From Daphnia carinata (lineage: Eukaryota; Arthropoda; Branchiopoda; Diplostraca; Daphniidae): 64,000 nucleotides of DNA. The notes below the pieces were generated by a model. It was not told where the DNA came from, made no database searches, and saw only the letters and a list, made by a program, of their open reading frames with translations. The stretch covers positions 4,187,884 through 4,251,883 of the forward strand of contig NC_081332.1 of the NCBI RefSeq assembly GCF_022539665.2, read 5' to 3'. The translations under genes and the position numbers were made by a program. Below are positions 11,688 to 23,300 of this stretch, in pieces (position 1 is the first letter of the stretch; the number at the start of each line of letters is the position of its first letter).

Positions 11688-13633
11688 TATGACTCACGAG
11701 TGTCAGCCGATGATCGGGTAGAAACGCTCGCCGTTCGTCTGCTAATTCACTTGTTTGGATGCAATTTTGAAAGTGATGGTTCTTGAAATCTGCAAGTCAG
11801 ATTGAGAAAAGGGTTAAATCAGAGCAGACGATTGAAAAAGAGATTATCATTCTGTCCTTTTCTATCATGCTCCTTCTTCGCTGAAATGAAGACTCCCTGT
11901 CAGCTGACATTCGCTTAACGTACATCTTTCGGGCATACTGCATCAACTTGTGTCGAAAACTAGATGTGTATGTGCGTGTACTCGTCATAAGGGCTTTGCA
12001 TTTCAACAAAGGACAGCCCAAAGCAAGGGGAAGAGCCTATTACTGTCTTTCATCTAGCAAATTGGCAATAGTATCACCAACGGCGTCACTCGATATAATC
12101 TATTTAATGGGTTCATCAGGAAACCAAATTTGGCTTGAACTTTTGCTTTGAAGCCTGACAGTACACCATAGCTTCAATGGTGGGTACGAGTAGCAGCCTG
12201 TACCAATAGTTTAAGCCATTAGCACATCATTAAACATCTAAACACAACCCTGAGAAAACTGACTGTTGCAATCATAAGGGTCTCTCCATCATAAAGGTCA
12301 CCCCAATCTAAATTCTGTATGGCTTTTTCCAGAGCACAAGAAATCTCAAGGACAGGCTGATCGAAAGGTCGAAACATGCCCTACATACGCATTTCAAATT
12401 CTGGGGGCCTCCATGGCACTTATTATCCGTGCATAATATATACAGCTTCAAGGGATTGAACGAAGCCAGATATAGCATGAAAGGTGAGTGGGCCCCTTGA
12501 GGATGATGCAGCAGACGTTGACAAAGCCTGAAGTTGTCCTGAACAAGGGGGTCAAAATATATCAAAAACATAATTACCTCGTCTATGCTGGAATGTTGGA
12601 TGGAATATAACGGTACTCGGCTCGCACGAAGGCAGTAAATCAAAGCCAGTTTCCTACAGCGTTTGAACACAAAACCACTTTCAGACTTCAAACGAGCACA
12701 CCACTTGAATCGTGAACAGGTTGTCTGCTCGTGTGAAGCTGCCACCTGGCGACCAGGTGGCGAAGTGTAAAAAAAATTTAAAGAAGACGAGACGACTAAA
12801 GATTTTTTAAAATAACTAAATAAAAACAAAACAAAATTCAGAGTACCTCAGTTGATCTAAAGATTATTTCGGAATATTTTTAATGGCGCACATGGGGGAA
12901 TCTTATATAAGAGTGATGGGTCCTGAGACATTCACGTGGCCAACCAACAGAATTCTGCATAAGAGTCAATAATCCCGTTACAAATTCCTGAGCGTGAGTC
13001 AAAGCTTCATCCAATTTGTCCGTCCTCGAATCTTTTGACATGTTCAAAGCGCGGAATTTTTATCACATCTTCGACAGGAATCAGAGCGAAATGAGTTTCA
13101 TATGTATTGCATGGAGATAGTAGGTCCGTTATATATGCAATAAAAAAAATTGTATACAAACATCATTCTGTACAATAAAAACTGTCAAACATAAGAGGGA
13201 AAAAAAACATTAAAAAAAAATCTGCTAAAGGAAAATGTCTGATTTCTTTTCTGTTTATCATTTGATTTTCTTTTTTTTTTTCTTTTTTTTTTTTTTGCAT
13301 ATACGATTAAAGAAAAATGGGACGTCGAACGGAAGCATGAAAGTGTTTTAACCTTTTCTTAAAAAGCCTTTTAATTTTCCACCATATGAAACATTCACCA
13401 TTTTGCAAACACAAGCTTCTTCCTTTTCTTTTTTTCTTTTTTTTTTTTTTGATTGGCTACAGGCACTTGATGCGCAATCATCGCAATCTACACGTTCCTC
13501 TTTGATATCTAAAATTACACACAGAAAAGCTATTAATGGAAGACCGGTATTCATTTTTTTTTTTTTTTATGTTAAAAAAAAAAAAAATTGGGGAATTGGG
13601 GAGGGAATAAAATATTGAAATGTAATCGCCACG
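11688..13633. other. Mostly non-coding; one doubtful Cys-rich frame on the minus strand
   Basis: The only long frame is 12829-12308 on the minus strand. It contains a possible 57-base in-frame intron (donor GAG|gtaatt, acceptor ttgttcag|GAC) and Cys-rich segments such as KCHGG and CVCRAC, but no family is recognisable and the ends are hydrophobic simple sequence. It could be a non-coding transcript. 13100-13600 is A/T-run DNA, probably including the 3' UTR of the next gene. Confidence 0.3.
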
Positions 13634-16600
13634 TTAGTGATGGCGCTGTTGGGGCGTCCTGTGCATCATGACGACATCCGTCGTCGGTGATGCCAACTTA
13701 TAAAACTGATGATGATGGTGGTAGTCGTGCTGTTGCCTCGACGAGAAGACTTGGCTTGGCTTCTGCTGCAACAGCTGCGCCTGGTGGTGGTGGTGCCAGG
13801 TTGCAACCGACGGTGGCGTCGGCGTCGATTTGGCGACGGAAGGCTGGCCCGAAGGATGGCCAGCCATGTGGTGTACACCGCGTCCGCCGTGAGCGAAATC
13901 CCATCGGTAGTTATCCGATTGCATCTTGTTGTTCGACATCGAAGACGTCGACGAAGACGCTGCAGATGTTGGCAACACTCGATGTCCAGACGGCTGTCCT
14001 GCTCCATAAAATCGACCTGAATTTTGAGACATTTTTAAATTTCAATTTCAACGGCCATTGAACACACTTAACAATCAAATGTAAAAAAAAAAAAACAAAA
14101 AAAAAAACGATCATCTATCACGCGCTAATTACTGGAACATTTTGCGCCAAACTAACCGGGAGATGCAATCAGTTGCTGCTGATGGAGGCGAGGACTGCGG
14201 AAGTCGTGATATTCACGACGCTCTTGACGGTATTCGCTCAGCTCTTGGGTCATCACTTTATTGCCGCCGTTGCTCGGGTTGCCGTTCGCGTTACTGACTA
14301 CGTGCTGGGCAGCGGCGGCTGCGGCGGACGATGAAGGCACTCTGGAATGCGCGGCAGCTCCCACCGACGGCGGCTGTTGTTGTTGCTTATTCATTGCGGA
14401 CGCATTGCTGCTGGCCGATCGGGCCATTAGCGACGAGACGGGAGGTGGCGAAGAGATGCTCTCCTCTTCCGATGTGATTTCGGCCAATCGTCGGTAGATG
14501 TTGCTGTTTGATTTCTTTTTCTGCTGGGCAGCAACAACCGCAGCTGTACTGTTGTTGTTGTTGATGTTATTATGACCACCGCGATCGGCATTGTTGTTGG
14601 CGCGGGTCTGCCGATCGGGAAATCGGCCGGCATCTGATGATACGGCGGACGGATTTGCAGATGGGGTGGAGGGCGTGGCGGCCGATCGTGAACGTGAACT
14701 GTTTATGACTTCCCGACGGTAATCCATTTGCGGCTGATGGGTCTTCTTTTTCGGCGAGTCGACAACGTCATCCGACCGGATATTGCTCGACGCGCTGCGA
14801 TTGTTCCGCAGCTGCTGCAGGGCCGATGAAGACGTCGCTGCCGGCGGAGTTGATTCCTTCCGCTTGTCTCGCGTTTCGGCTTCCGCCAGACGCGCATTGG
14901 CCGACTTCTTGACGGGCATCGATTGCTGTTGGATCGGAAGTTCGTCGCTGGATGTGCGGTGGTGCGAGATGGACGAAGGAGCTCCTTCCGGATCCAGCCG
15001 GGCGATTCGTTGCTGCTGGTGGTGCTGTTGTTGCTGCAAGAGCATCAACTGCTCTTGATGTTTGTAATGATCGAGCTGGAGGACCCGGAGTTGCTGGCGG
15101 ATGTTGGCCTTCTCTCGAGCCCTCTTCCGCTGGAACTCCTCCTCCACTCGTTGCATGGCTTGCATTTCTTGCAGACGCTTCCGCTCCTTCAGCTCCGCCT
15201 CTCTCGACAGCTTCTCTTCCAGCAAACGTTTCTCGTGCACCCGCACCGTTGACTGGAATGTGAATTTCTTGTTGGGCGAGTGGCCGTGGCCGTGGCCGTG
15301 GCCGAACAGCCGCTGGCCGACGCTCTGCTTTTTCGCTTCCAGGAAGACGGCGTCGGCCGAACGCGCCCGCCGCATCATGTCCGTCTGATCCATGGAGGCG
15401 GGCCGGCCGAGCCGCGGCTGGCGCTGATGGGCCGACACCATCCGCGAGTCGTACTGCGGCAAATAGACGATCCTCTGCGTCAGGACGGACGGTTGACTGT
15501 AAGCCGGATACTGCTGGCCAAGCTGGCCGAACCCGTGATGCTGCTGGGCTAAGAGGTCGGCTTCCGAACGGCTCTGCAGTTTGCGGATGGACGGGTACGA
15601 CCCGTCGTCGTCCCCACCGGACCCGTTCAGGACCGAGTTGGGGGCGCTGCGGCTCAGCATCCAATTCCCATCGTCGCAATGATGGCCGGACGCGTGATGG
15701 CTGTTCCGGCGCATGTTGGTTTCGTCCTCGTTGTCGTCGTCGGAAGGCGAGCACTTGCCGCGGCGGAAAGCCGTGGCGAACGCCCCGGAAACGGACCGTT
15801 TCAGTTTGCGGAGGCTGTTGTACTTTTGCGGGATGCAGTGCGCTCCGGCGCCCGGCGCTCCTTCGTCCCCAGTCCGGCTGCTGCTGCCGCCCGTCTCGTT
15901 GCGTTTGCGATACTTGCGCCCGCCTTTCGACATGGAAGAGGAGCGCGAATCGGCCGTCTGGTCCGTCATCGAAGAGTCGTTGAACATCTGCGATTTCGGG
16001 ATGATCTTGGGCGGCGTCGGATCGGCCGTCGAAGGGTGTCGTTTGCTGGCCCGGAAGCAGGACGAACCTCCGCCGCGAGAACGACGTTGAACGTTGTGGC
16101 CGGCCTCGTCCTCGCTGCTGCCGTTGTTGCTACTGTCGTCGTCCAGCAGGTCCTGCTGGGGTGTCCAATTATTTTGCAACTGATTGCGCTGCTGTTGAGG
16201 GGGCACCGGCGAAGACATGGCCAGCGGCTTGTCGCGTCCGCTAGCGCCGCCACCGCTGGCCACCATGGCCGAGCCGCATCCGGACTTCCAGCATCGCCGG
16301 AGATGCCCGAATCGGCGGATTTCTCGTTGGAAATGCGCGGCGGATGCGGCGCTACAGGTCGGAGCGCGTTCTTGGCTATCCGCTCTTCCATGACGTCCTC
16401 GTCTTCGTCCTCTTCGTCGCTCAGATCCATGGCGCTCATGTCGCTGGCTTTGCTGCTGGACGCGTTGAGTTTGCTGCTACTCGACCGAGGGTAGTGATCC
16501 GACGACTGGCCGAGCGCCCTCCAGGCCGCCGACGGTGAGAAGCGCGGCAACTGTTGCGGCTTTTTCGGTAACGTCGGTCTCAGGCTGAGGGCGATATCCT

Positions 16601-19600
16601 GGTCGTCTTCGTCGTCGTGATCCAGCTGATCTTCGTGCAAGGTGGCCCGACGCGTGCTCGAATGATGGCGGATGACGGGCGGAGGTGTGGACGAATGGCG
16701 TCGACGCTGATCGGACGATGCGCTGCTGCTGGTGCTCTTGGCCGGCCGCCTGATTGACTGTCGAAGACGGCCTCCATCTTCCTTCTCCTCGGTTTCAGAC
16801 TTGCGATCGATGACGCTCTTGTTCTCGGCCAGCACGGCGTCGAATTCCTCCATGACACGTCGACTCTCTTCGTCGAGATCGACCGACTGGCTGGCCGCGG
16901 CGGCTGGAACGCCGGTCGGCGGCGCACTCACGTCACCCGGCGCCATGCCAAAATAGAACTGTTGGGGCTTGCTGTTGTTGTTGTTGTGGTTGTTGTTGTG
17001 GTTGTTGTTGTTGCCGGAGCTGCTGCTGCTGCTGGCCGGCTGTTCCGATTGAGGCGGCACTCTCGAGAAGGAAGAAGACTCCGGATGCATCTCCTCCCAG
17101 TCGTCGTCGTCCGTCATCGTGCCGTTCAATTTCTTCTGGCTGCTAAACACCGTGACCGGCCCGTTTCTGATGAAGGCCAGCAGAGATTCATCGCCGGAAA
17201 GATCTTCGCGGCTCGTGTTGTGACGGCCGCCTCGACGCACTTCCTGCGTCTCGTCGGCCACGTCGGCCCGCAAGTACTCCATGCTGCGCGCGCGGATGCG
17301 TCCGCTCTCCGAATCGGCCGCTTTGCCGTCCGTCGATTTCGTTTTGAACAGCCTCAATTTGCCGCGCCCGCTCGACTTGCTGCCTCCGGCCGGCTGCTGT
17401 TGTTCCTGATCGACTCGGCTGCTGCTGCCGGACTTGGCCGAAGCGGCCGGCGTCGATGGCGCCGTGTTGGGCGCTTTGGCTTTCGAGTTCCTCTTGCTCT
17501 TGGACGGTTTCCTGCTGCCGCTGGACGAGCGCTGCTTGTTGTTGGCGTCGTAGTCGGGCGTCGGGCTGCGCATCTCGTCCGCACCGTTGCCGATCAGCGT
17601 CGCGACGATGGGCGGCTCGCAATTGGCGGCCATCAGGTTGTGATTCAACTCGTTCAACTTGCGATTAGCCACGTGAAGAGTGCCCACTTTTTGCAACGCC
17701 AGACCATTATCGGTGGCTCTCAACTTGACGGCGTTCACGGCCGCATTGCCAGTAGCGCCGTTGGCCGCCATCGGCAGTACTCGAATCTTTTTGGCTTGCT
17801 GGACAGGAGCTTCGCCGACTCCCGGACCGTATCTGTGATGAAATACAATGAGAAAAACGTCATCATCGCCTTCTTCTTGTTTTTCCACACAATATGTTTC
17901 GTTTCGCTTTCTAATCTTTTTTTTTTTCTATGTTCTGTCAACTTCCTCCTCCTCCTCCTCCTCCTCCTTCTTCTTCTTCTTCTTCTTCTTTTCGAATCAA
18001 ATTGGAAGGGAAAAATAAAAATCTCGCCAATTCGTGGGAAGAGACGGGAGGAGAAAGGGGCCCGTTTTTTCCACAATAGCCATCAGGTACGATTGGTCTT
18101 TCGATTGCTATAAGAGCCATTGAAATTGCCGGAATAAAAAAAGGGAGAGCTTGTCCCGAAGGCAATTTGCGCGTGCTGACGAGCACATTTGCTGACTGAT
18201 TGCGCGAAAAAAAAAAAAAAAAAATGTTAGAGTGAGTTCTGTCCAATAAAACGCGCAACAGCACTTTAACGAAGTAAATACATTTGATAAAAAAAAAAAA
18301 AATAAATAAATAAATACGAAATTTGTTCAGCGATACAAAAGTAAAATGGCAGCCAAAGCAGCCCAACGTTTTTACTTCAATAGCTACTTGGCCATCGACA
18401 TTATTGACGCTTTAAAAAATGGGGCCCAATCTCTTAATGTTCAACAAAAGAAATTCTGCTGGGGTCGGGATGAGAAAAAAAAAAATAAATAATAATAAAT
18501 AAATAAAAGCGACAGATCAAAGTGACGCTGTATAACAGTCAAGGCAAATTCGGGGCTATAGCATTGTTGTCGATCACGGGCTGAACTCAATAGATGTCCA
18601 TAAAAAATCAATAACGAATAGGAAAGAAAGAGTCTTGTGTCCCCGATTTCCAATGGATTATACTAGATTATACGACCCACAAAAAAGGGATAGAAAAAAA
18701 AAAAAAAAAAGGGGCATCGCTTTCTCGTTTGTAGACACAATGTTCCAAAACGCTAGTTAAGTCCTTTTACCCCCGGAATGGCTGTAGCGGGAGAGATTAT
18801 CGATACTACTAAATGTTTTAACGGCCGTCTGTTGACCTCCTTTTTTTTTTTTTTTTTTTTCTTTTTCCCGGATTTACTTAGTAGTGTGTGTCTACACACA
18901 CACACACTCCAGCTAAAAGAGAGGCATATGGAGGGGGGGGGGGGCGGTTGTTGTTGCAACTTGTGTTATTATTTTAGCTTGTGTATAACGACGTTAGCCG
19001 GGGATAGACGGTATAACGGAGACGCTCCTCAGAACTAAAGTGAGTAGCATAATGCTAATGACATTTAGATGAAGGGAGGGGGGCGGGGGATATCATTAAA
19101 GTACACACGACCTCAAAAAGGACGGAAGCTCTCGACCAAGTTCAATCGACTCGGCTTACGTCCTTTTATCCCCACGAAACAAAAGGACAAGATCATTTTC
19201 TTTTTCAAAGGTATAAAATCATGGAAACATAAATTTGTGTACAAACAAAAGGTAAGACAACCGTAAAAACGGTATTTTTTTTTTTTATTTATTTATTTTT
19301 TTTTAAATTTTGAAACCGACCCAATCGTCTGAGGTTCTTTCGGACAAAAAACGGCTGGAACGGAAAAATAGTTAAATCGGTAAGCTACATTAAATATAGA
19401 AGGAACTCGCGGCGGGGCGGTTTGGACGCACCAATCAGCTGTTTCGTTTAGATGCACGCACAGCTCGCTTAAGTCTGCAATCATTCGAATGATAAACGAT
19501 GACAACGTTTAATACCCCTGCCCCCCCCCTCCCAACTAAAATACTAGCCAGCCATCCAACCGCAAGAGTCCCGCAAAACCCAAACGAAAATTTGTTTCTT

Positions 19601-19691
19601 CCTTAACGACCCACAACATCAAAAAAATAAAAGGGGAATAATATCATAGTCTACGATCCTCATCCTACCATTATGTAAGTCAAAAGAAAAT

Positions 19692-19736
<45 letters not shown>

Positions 19737-20057
19737 GAAATAAATAATAATGACGCACCTGGCGAACCGTAGCGGCTGTTGATCCGATAGTTTCGACTGC
19801 TGCTGCTGCTGGTGCTGGATGCATTCCTGCTCGAATTGACCGTAGTGCGCGTTCAGATGTCCGTTGACCATGACGTTGGCACCTGACGAAGGATAGCCGC
19901 TCAAATGTTTCGATGGATTGGGCTGCTGAGCGTGTTGCTGCCAGGCCGATCGGTTGCGTTCGCGCTCAACTTTCGGATAGCTGTTGCTCCAAGTGTGATC
20001 CAGCGCCGGATCGGGACTGCGCGATCGGTAGCGCGGCGACGAATTGGTGTTGCCCAT
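13634..20057 (-). CDS. Very long low-complexity protein with myristoylation-type N-terminus; apparent frameshift
   Basis: Three exons: 20057-19759, 17832-14157 and 14016-13634. Exon 1 starts MGNTNSSPRYRSRSP, a good N-myristoylation signal (Gly2, Ser6), and joins exon 2 in phase 2 (AG|A, Arg, then YGPGVGEAPVQQAKKIRVLP). Exon 3 joins in phase 1 (IASPG|RFYGAGQPSGH) and ends in a His-rich tail. Within exon 2 the reading frame changes near 16266-16300: the upstream frame reads SADSGISGDAGSPDAARP, and the downstream frame starts MVASGGGASGRDKPLAMSS. The exon lengths require one extra base for the phases to close, giving about 1,452 residues. The product is mostly Ser/Gln/Asn/Arg-rich and disordered. 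A charged coiled coil (EKRLLEEKLSREAELKERKR...) spans about residues 960-1,040, and KYNSLRKLKRSVSGAF is a conserved-looking motif. A membrane-linked scaffold is a guess. I do not recognise the family. Confidence 0.7.
14158..17831 (-). other. Main exon of the 1,452-residue gene, GC-rich, with one-base frame break
   Basis: This 3.7-kb exon is strikingly GC-rich next to its AT-rich flanks. The upstream frame stays open to about 15966 and the downstream frame is open from at least 16266, so both are open for about 300 bases and a stop codon does not pin the break. The switch in composition (from SADSGISGDAGSP to a WWPAVAALADATSRW type reading) places it near 16265-16300. A sequencing or assembly deletion of one base is the simplest explanation. 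Confidence 0.6.
17833..19758 (-). other. Intron between exons 1 and 2 of the long gene
   Basis: The donor is CAG|gtgcgt at 19758 and the acceptor is cacag at 17833. The intron holds a CTC/TTC tract (about 17943-17990), several A runs and a 40-base T run at 19693-19732. No exon was recognised inside. Confidence 0.6.
19693..19732 (+). repeat. 40-base poly-T run
   Basis: Uninterrupted T run, the longest homopolymer in the window. It lies 27 bases beyond the donor side of exon 1 of the long gene, inside its first intron. Confidence 0.9.
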
Positions 20058-20098
20058 TTTTTGTTTTGTTTTTTTCCTTTTCTGGTGAAAGTTTGACG

Positions 20099-20134
<36 letters not shown>

Positions 20135-20336
20135 CAAAACAAAACAATTGCGTCGATGCGGTCGTCTGCGTGTCTCGGTTACACGAACCGTAGACGGACG
20201 ACACTGCACGACGGAGAAATGTGAGAAACCACTGCAAGTTTTCCGGCCGCAAAAATATGGGCGTTGTTGTATTTTGAATTTTCCCTCACCTGCAACACAC
20301 AGAAAAAAAAAATTTGGTTATTCAAAGATATAAATC

Positions 20337-20372
<36 letters not shown>

Positions 20373-23300
20373 CAAAAACAAAACAAAATCCAATCAAAAA
20401 TGAAAGGAAAGTCTGCGGAAATTCGAGGGAAAGGGATAATCAAACTACACGGAACGTACTGGCGATTGTAATATCGATGTTGCGCAAGAAGAAAAAAAAA
20501 ATCAGGAAGGGGGAAGGAAGGAAGTAAGTTTCAAGAAACGGAAATCCAAAAACGACGGAAATGTTTTGACCAGCCTGTCCCTTCCTCCCCCCCCCCCCTC
20601 TCAAAAAATTATAGCTACCGGGGGGAGGGGAAGGAAATCGATTTTGACCGAAAACGAGGAGAGACTATACCTAATAAAAAAAAAAAACTGGGGTCGGTTA
20701 CACGGGCGTTAACAACCAAACAAACATTTCCTTTTCTTAAAAAAAAAAAAAAAGCGGAACTAGGCAAGTGTGAAACGCTTGAGCAGCACTTTGTTGGCCG
20801 GCGGGCAGGAACAGGACGCACCAAACGCGGCACGAAACGATAATAAGACGACTATTTAAATAGAAAAAAAAAAAAATATATATATAAAATCTAAAAATAT
20901 GAAACAAGAAATGCGAGAAGAGTTGAAGGAAGGAAGCACCAAAGGTCTGCGCGCTAGCCACAAGTCGTTCTCAACTTCCGGCCAATCTTTCTTTCCAAAA
21001 AAAAAAAAAAAAATTTTGGTTACCATTTCACAAGAAACTTTGTTTACATTTAATACCTCCACCCTAATTTTTTCTCACGAAGAAATTAAAAATAGTTCCG
21101 TCCTGCTCGTCTCCGCTGACCGTGGGCAAAATTCAATAGGTCGACATTCCTTTTTTTCTTCACTATTTTAATGTAATAATGAAAGGCTTGCGTTTTTTTC
21201 TTTTCGTATCGATTTTGGCTTCGTTTCAAAATGGCCGAACGGAAATCATTATAAACGGTGCATGGGAAACCAAACAAAAGAAGAACAAGGACTTTTAAAT
21301 CCATAAGAAATGATGAGGTACTTCTTTGTTCGAGTCTCGCTTTTCTCTTGTAACAGCAGAAACACACGAAATAAAAACTCGACATTCGTTTAAGCTTGTT
21401 GCTATACTCTGATCTCGTTTGCCTTACTTTTTGTTTTTCTCTATCGACGTCGAAGGGGTGAAAACACTTTTCAAAATTGCAGTCCCTTTCTATTTTTCTT
21501 ATGTCATTTAACACAATAGAAATCAAGAAGCCTTGACAAAAAAGAAAAAGAAAAGGGGCAGCTAAAGAAAAGAACATAAATGACAATCGTGTCCCACCCT
21601 AAAGCAAAGCGAATATTCAAAGAGAAGTAAAAATACACCTGGAATAAATAAACGAAGCACACGACCCTGTAGATACAATTACGAATTAAAAAAAAAAAAA
21701 AAAAAAAGAAATTGCGAGAGAGAGAGAGAGAGAGAGGAAAAAAAAAAAAGGATTTGACTTCCTCTGCTAAAAGTACAAAGGCCAAGTTGGTGCAATTTGT
21801 TATTAGGGTGGAGGTCGAAACAGCGGGGGAAAAATGTAGGCCAATTGCGCCGAAAGTCGTATTCGATATCACGAACGCGAGGCAAATCCTTGCCAACAGG
21901 AACAACAATCATCCGTCACGAAACGATGAAAACAAAAAAAAAAAAACGGGCCTTTTTTTCTTCGCAATTCTCAAAGAAACAAAAAAAAAAAAAAAAAAAA
22001 AAATCAAAATCGAAAATAAAGGCAAACTTGTTAAGATGGTTCTCCTGTGGCCATGTTATAAAACTTACAAATGCCCAATCAAAAACAAACGGCACGATGA
22101 TGTTATCACGTGTGACGTCACTCGGCCATCATTCTAATCTTGCTCATCAAGTTCTATGCATTTTTCCCGTGTGCGTTCAATCAACTGAAATTCAATAGAA
22201 CAAGTTTCTTTTTTTTTCAAATGTCAAAATGTTAACTCACGAATTAAAAAAAAAAGGGGGGGGGGGGAGATTTCATCCTGATTGACACGTGAACAACATG
22301 TCCATCTATGCAAAAACAGGCTTGTCAAAAAAAAAAAAAAAAAAACTAAAGAAATCTTTAAAAATAAAAACCAAAAAATGTTAAGAGCAGCACGGCCTCA
22401 GACGTTGGTTAACAGCCCAAAAGGTGTGGCACAGTTCACGCAATTTTTTTTTTTTTGATTTGAAATATCATTTCGGCCTGAGCTTTGCGTTAGTCCAACA
22501 GCTGCTTGGCCTCGTGAGTTTGTTCCCATCTCTCGGCCTGGGAAATAAATGCCAGACAAGTTTTTTTTTTTTTTTTTTTTTTTATGTTTCATTTACACGA
22601 TCATAAAAAACAAAGGGGTTTTCGCGAACCAGGGGATTCTTTTCTTGTTTTTCCTTGTAGACCTTGTATCCAGGTGGTCAATCAAGCGCACAAACAGGTA
22701 ACTGGATTAATTGATAATCCTTCCCTAACAACATCATCTATTAATCAGCACGCTAATGTCCGCATGCTATTTTGATCGCTACGTCCACAATGCGTTCCAA
22801 ACGATTGGCTCGTACAAACTGCCTCTCCATGTTTCTTTTCTTTCTTTTGCCAAAAAAGAAAAAATTGCACAATTCGTTTGTGTTGGCCATATTTTTTATT
22901 TTTATTTTTTATTGCCTTTAGGTGCGTCGCACGGCCACAACACTTTGTCCGCCTGTTGCTGCCTTCGTTCATTAAACTCTGGCCGAGAGAAAGGGACGGG
23001 CAACGGTTTTGGGTTATTGGACACTTGCGTCAACAACATCATCACCGACGGAGCGAAACGCGCACGGGAGTGGGGGCACATTCACCGAATAAGAAAAAAA
23101 AAGAACCTGGACGATGCAATAGAGTTTGCCCAGCTGGTCCAGTCTACGTTTCGTGCGCCATATCCACTTTCATTTTCAGCGAGATCAGCTGGGCGTAACG
23201 CTTTTTTTTTTTTTTTCGAAGCAACACATTTGAAAAAAAACCCAAAAACAAAACAAACGCGCATCGTTGCAGAACCGAATTTGTGTGGCCGACAGGTAAG

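Noticed and set aside
14261-17668. Many open frames of 60-380 codons in other frames and on the plus strand over the long exon
   Set aside because: The exon is GC-rich and low in complexity, which keeps several frames open. Only the frame that fits the splice phases on both sides was kept.
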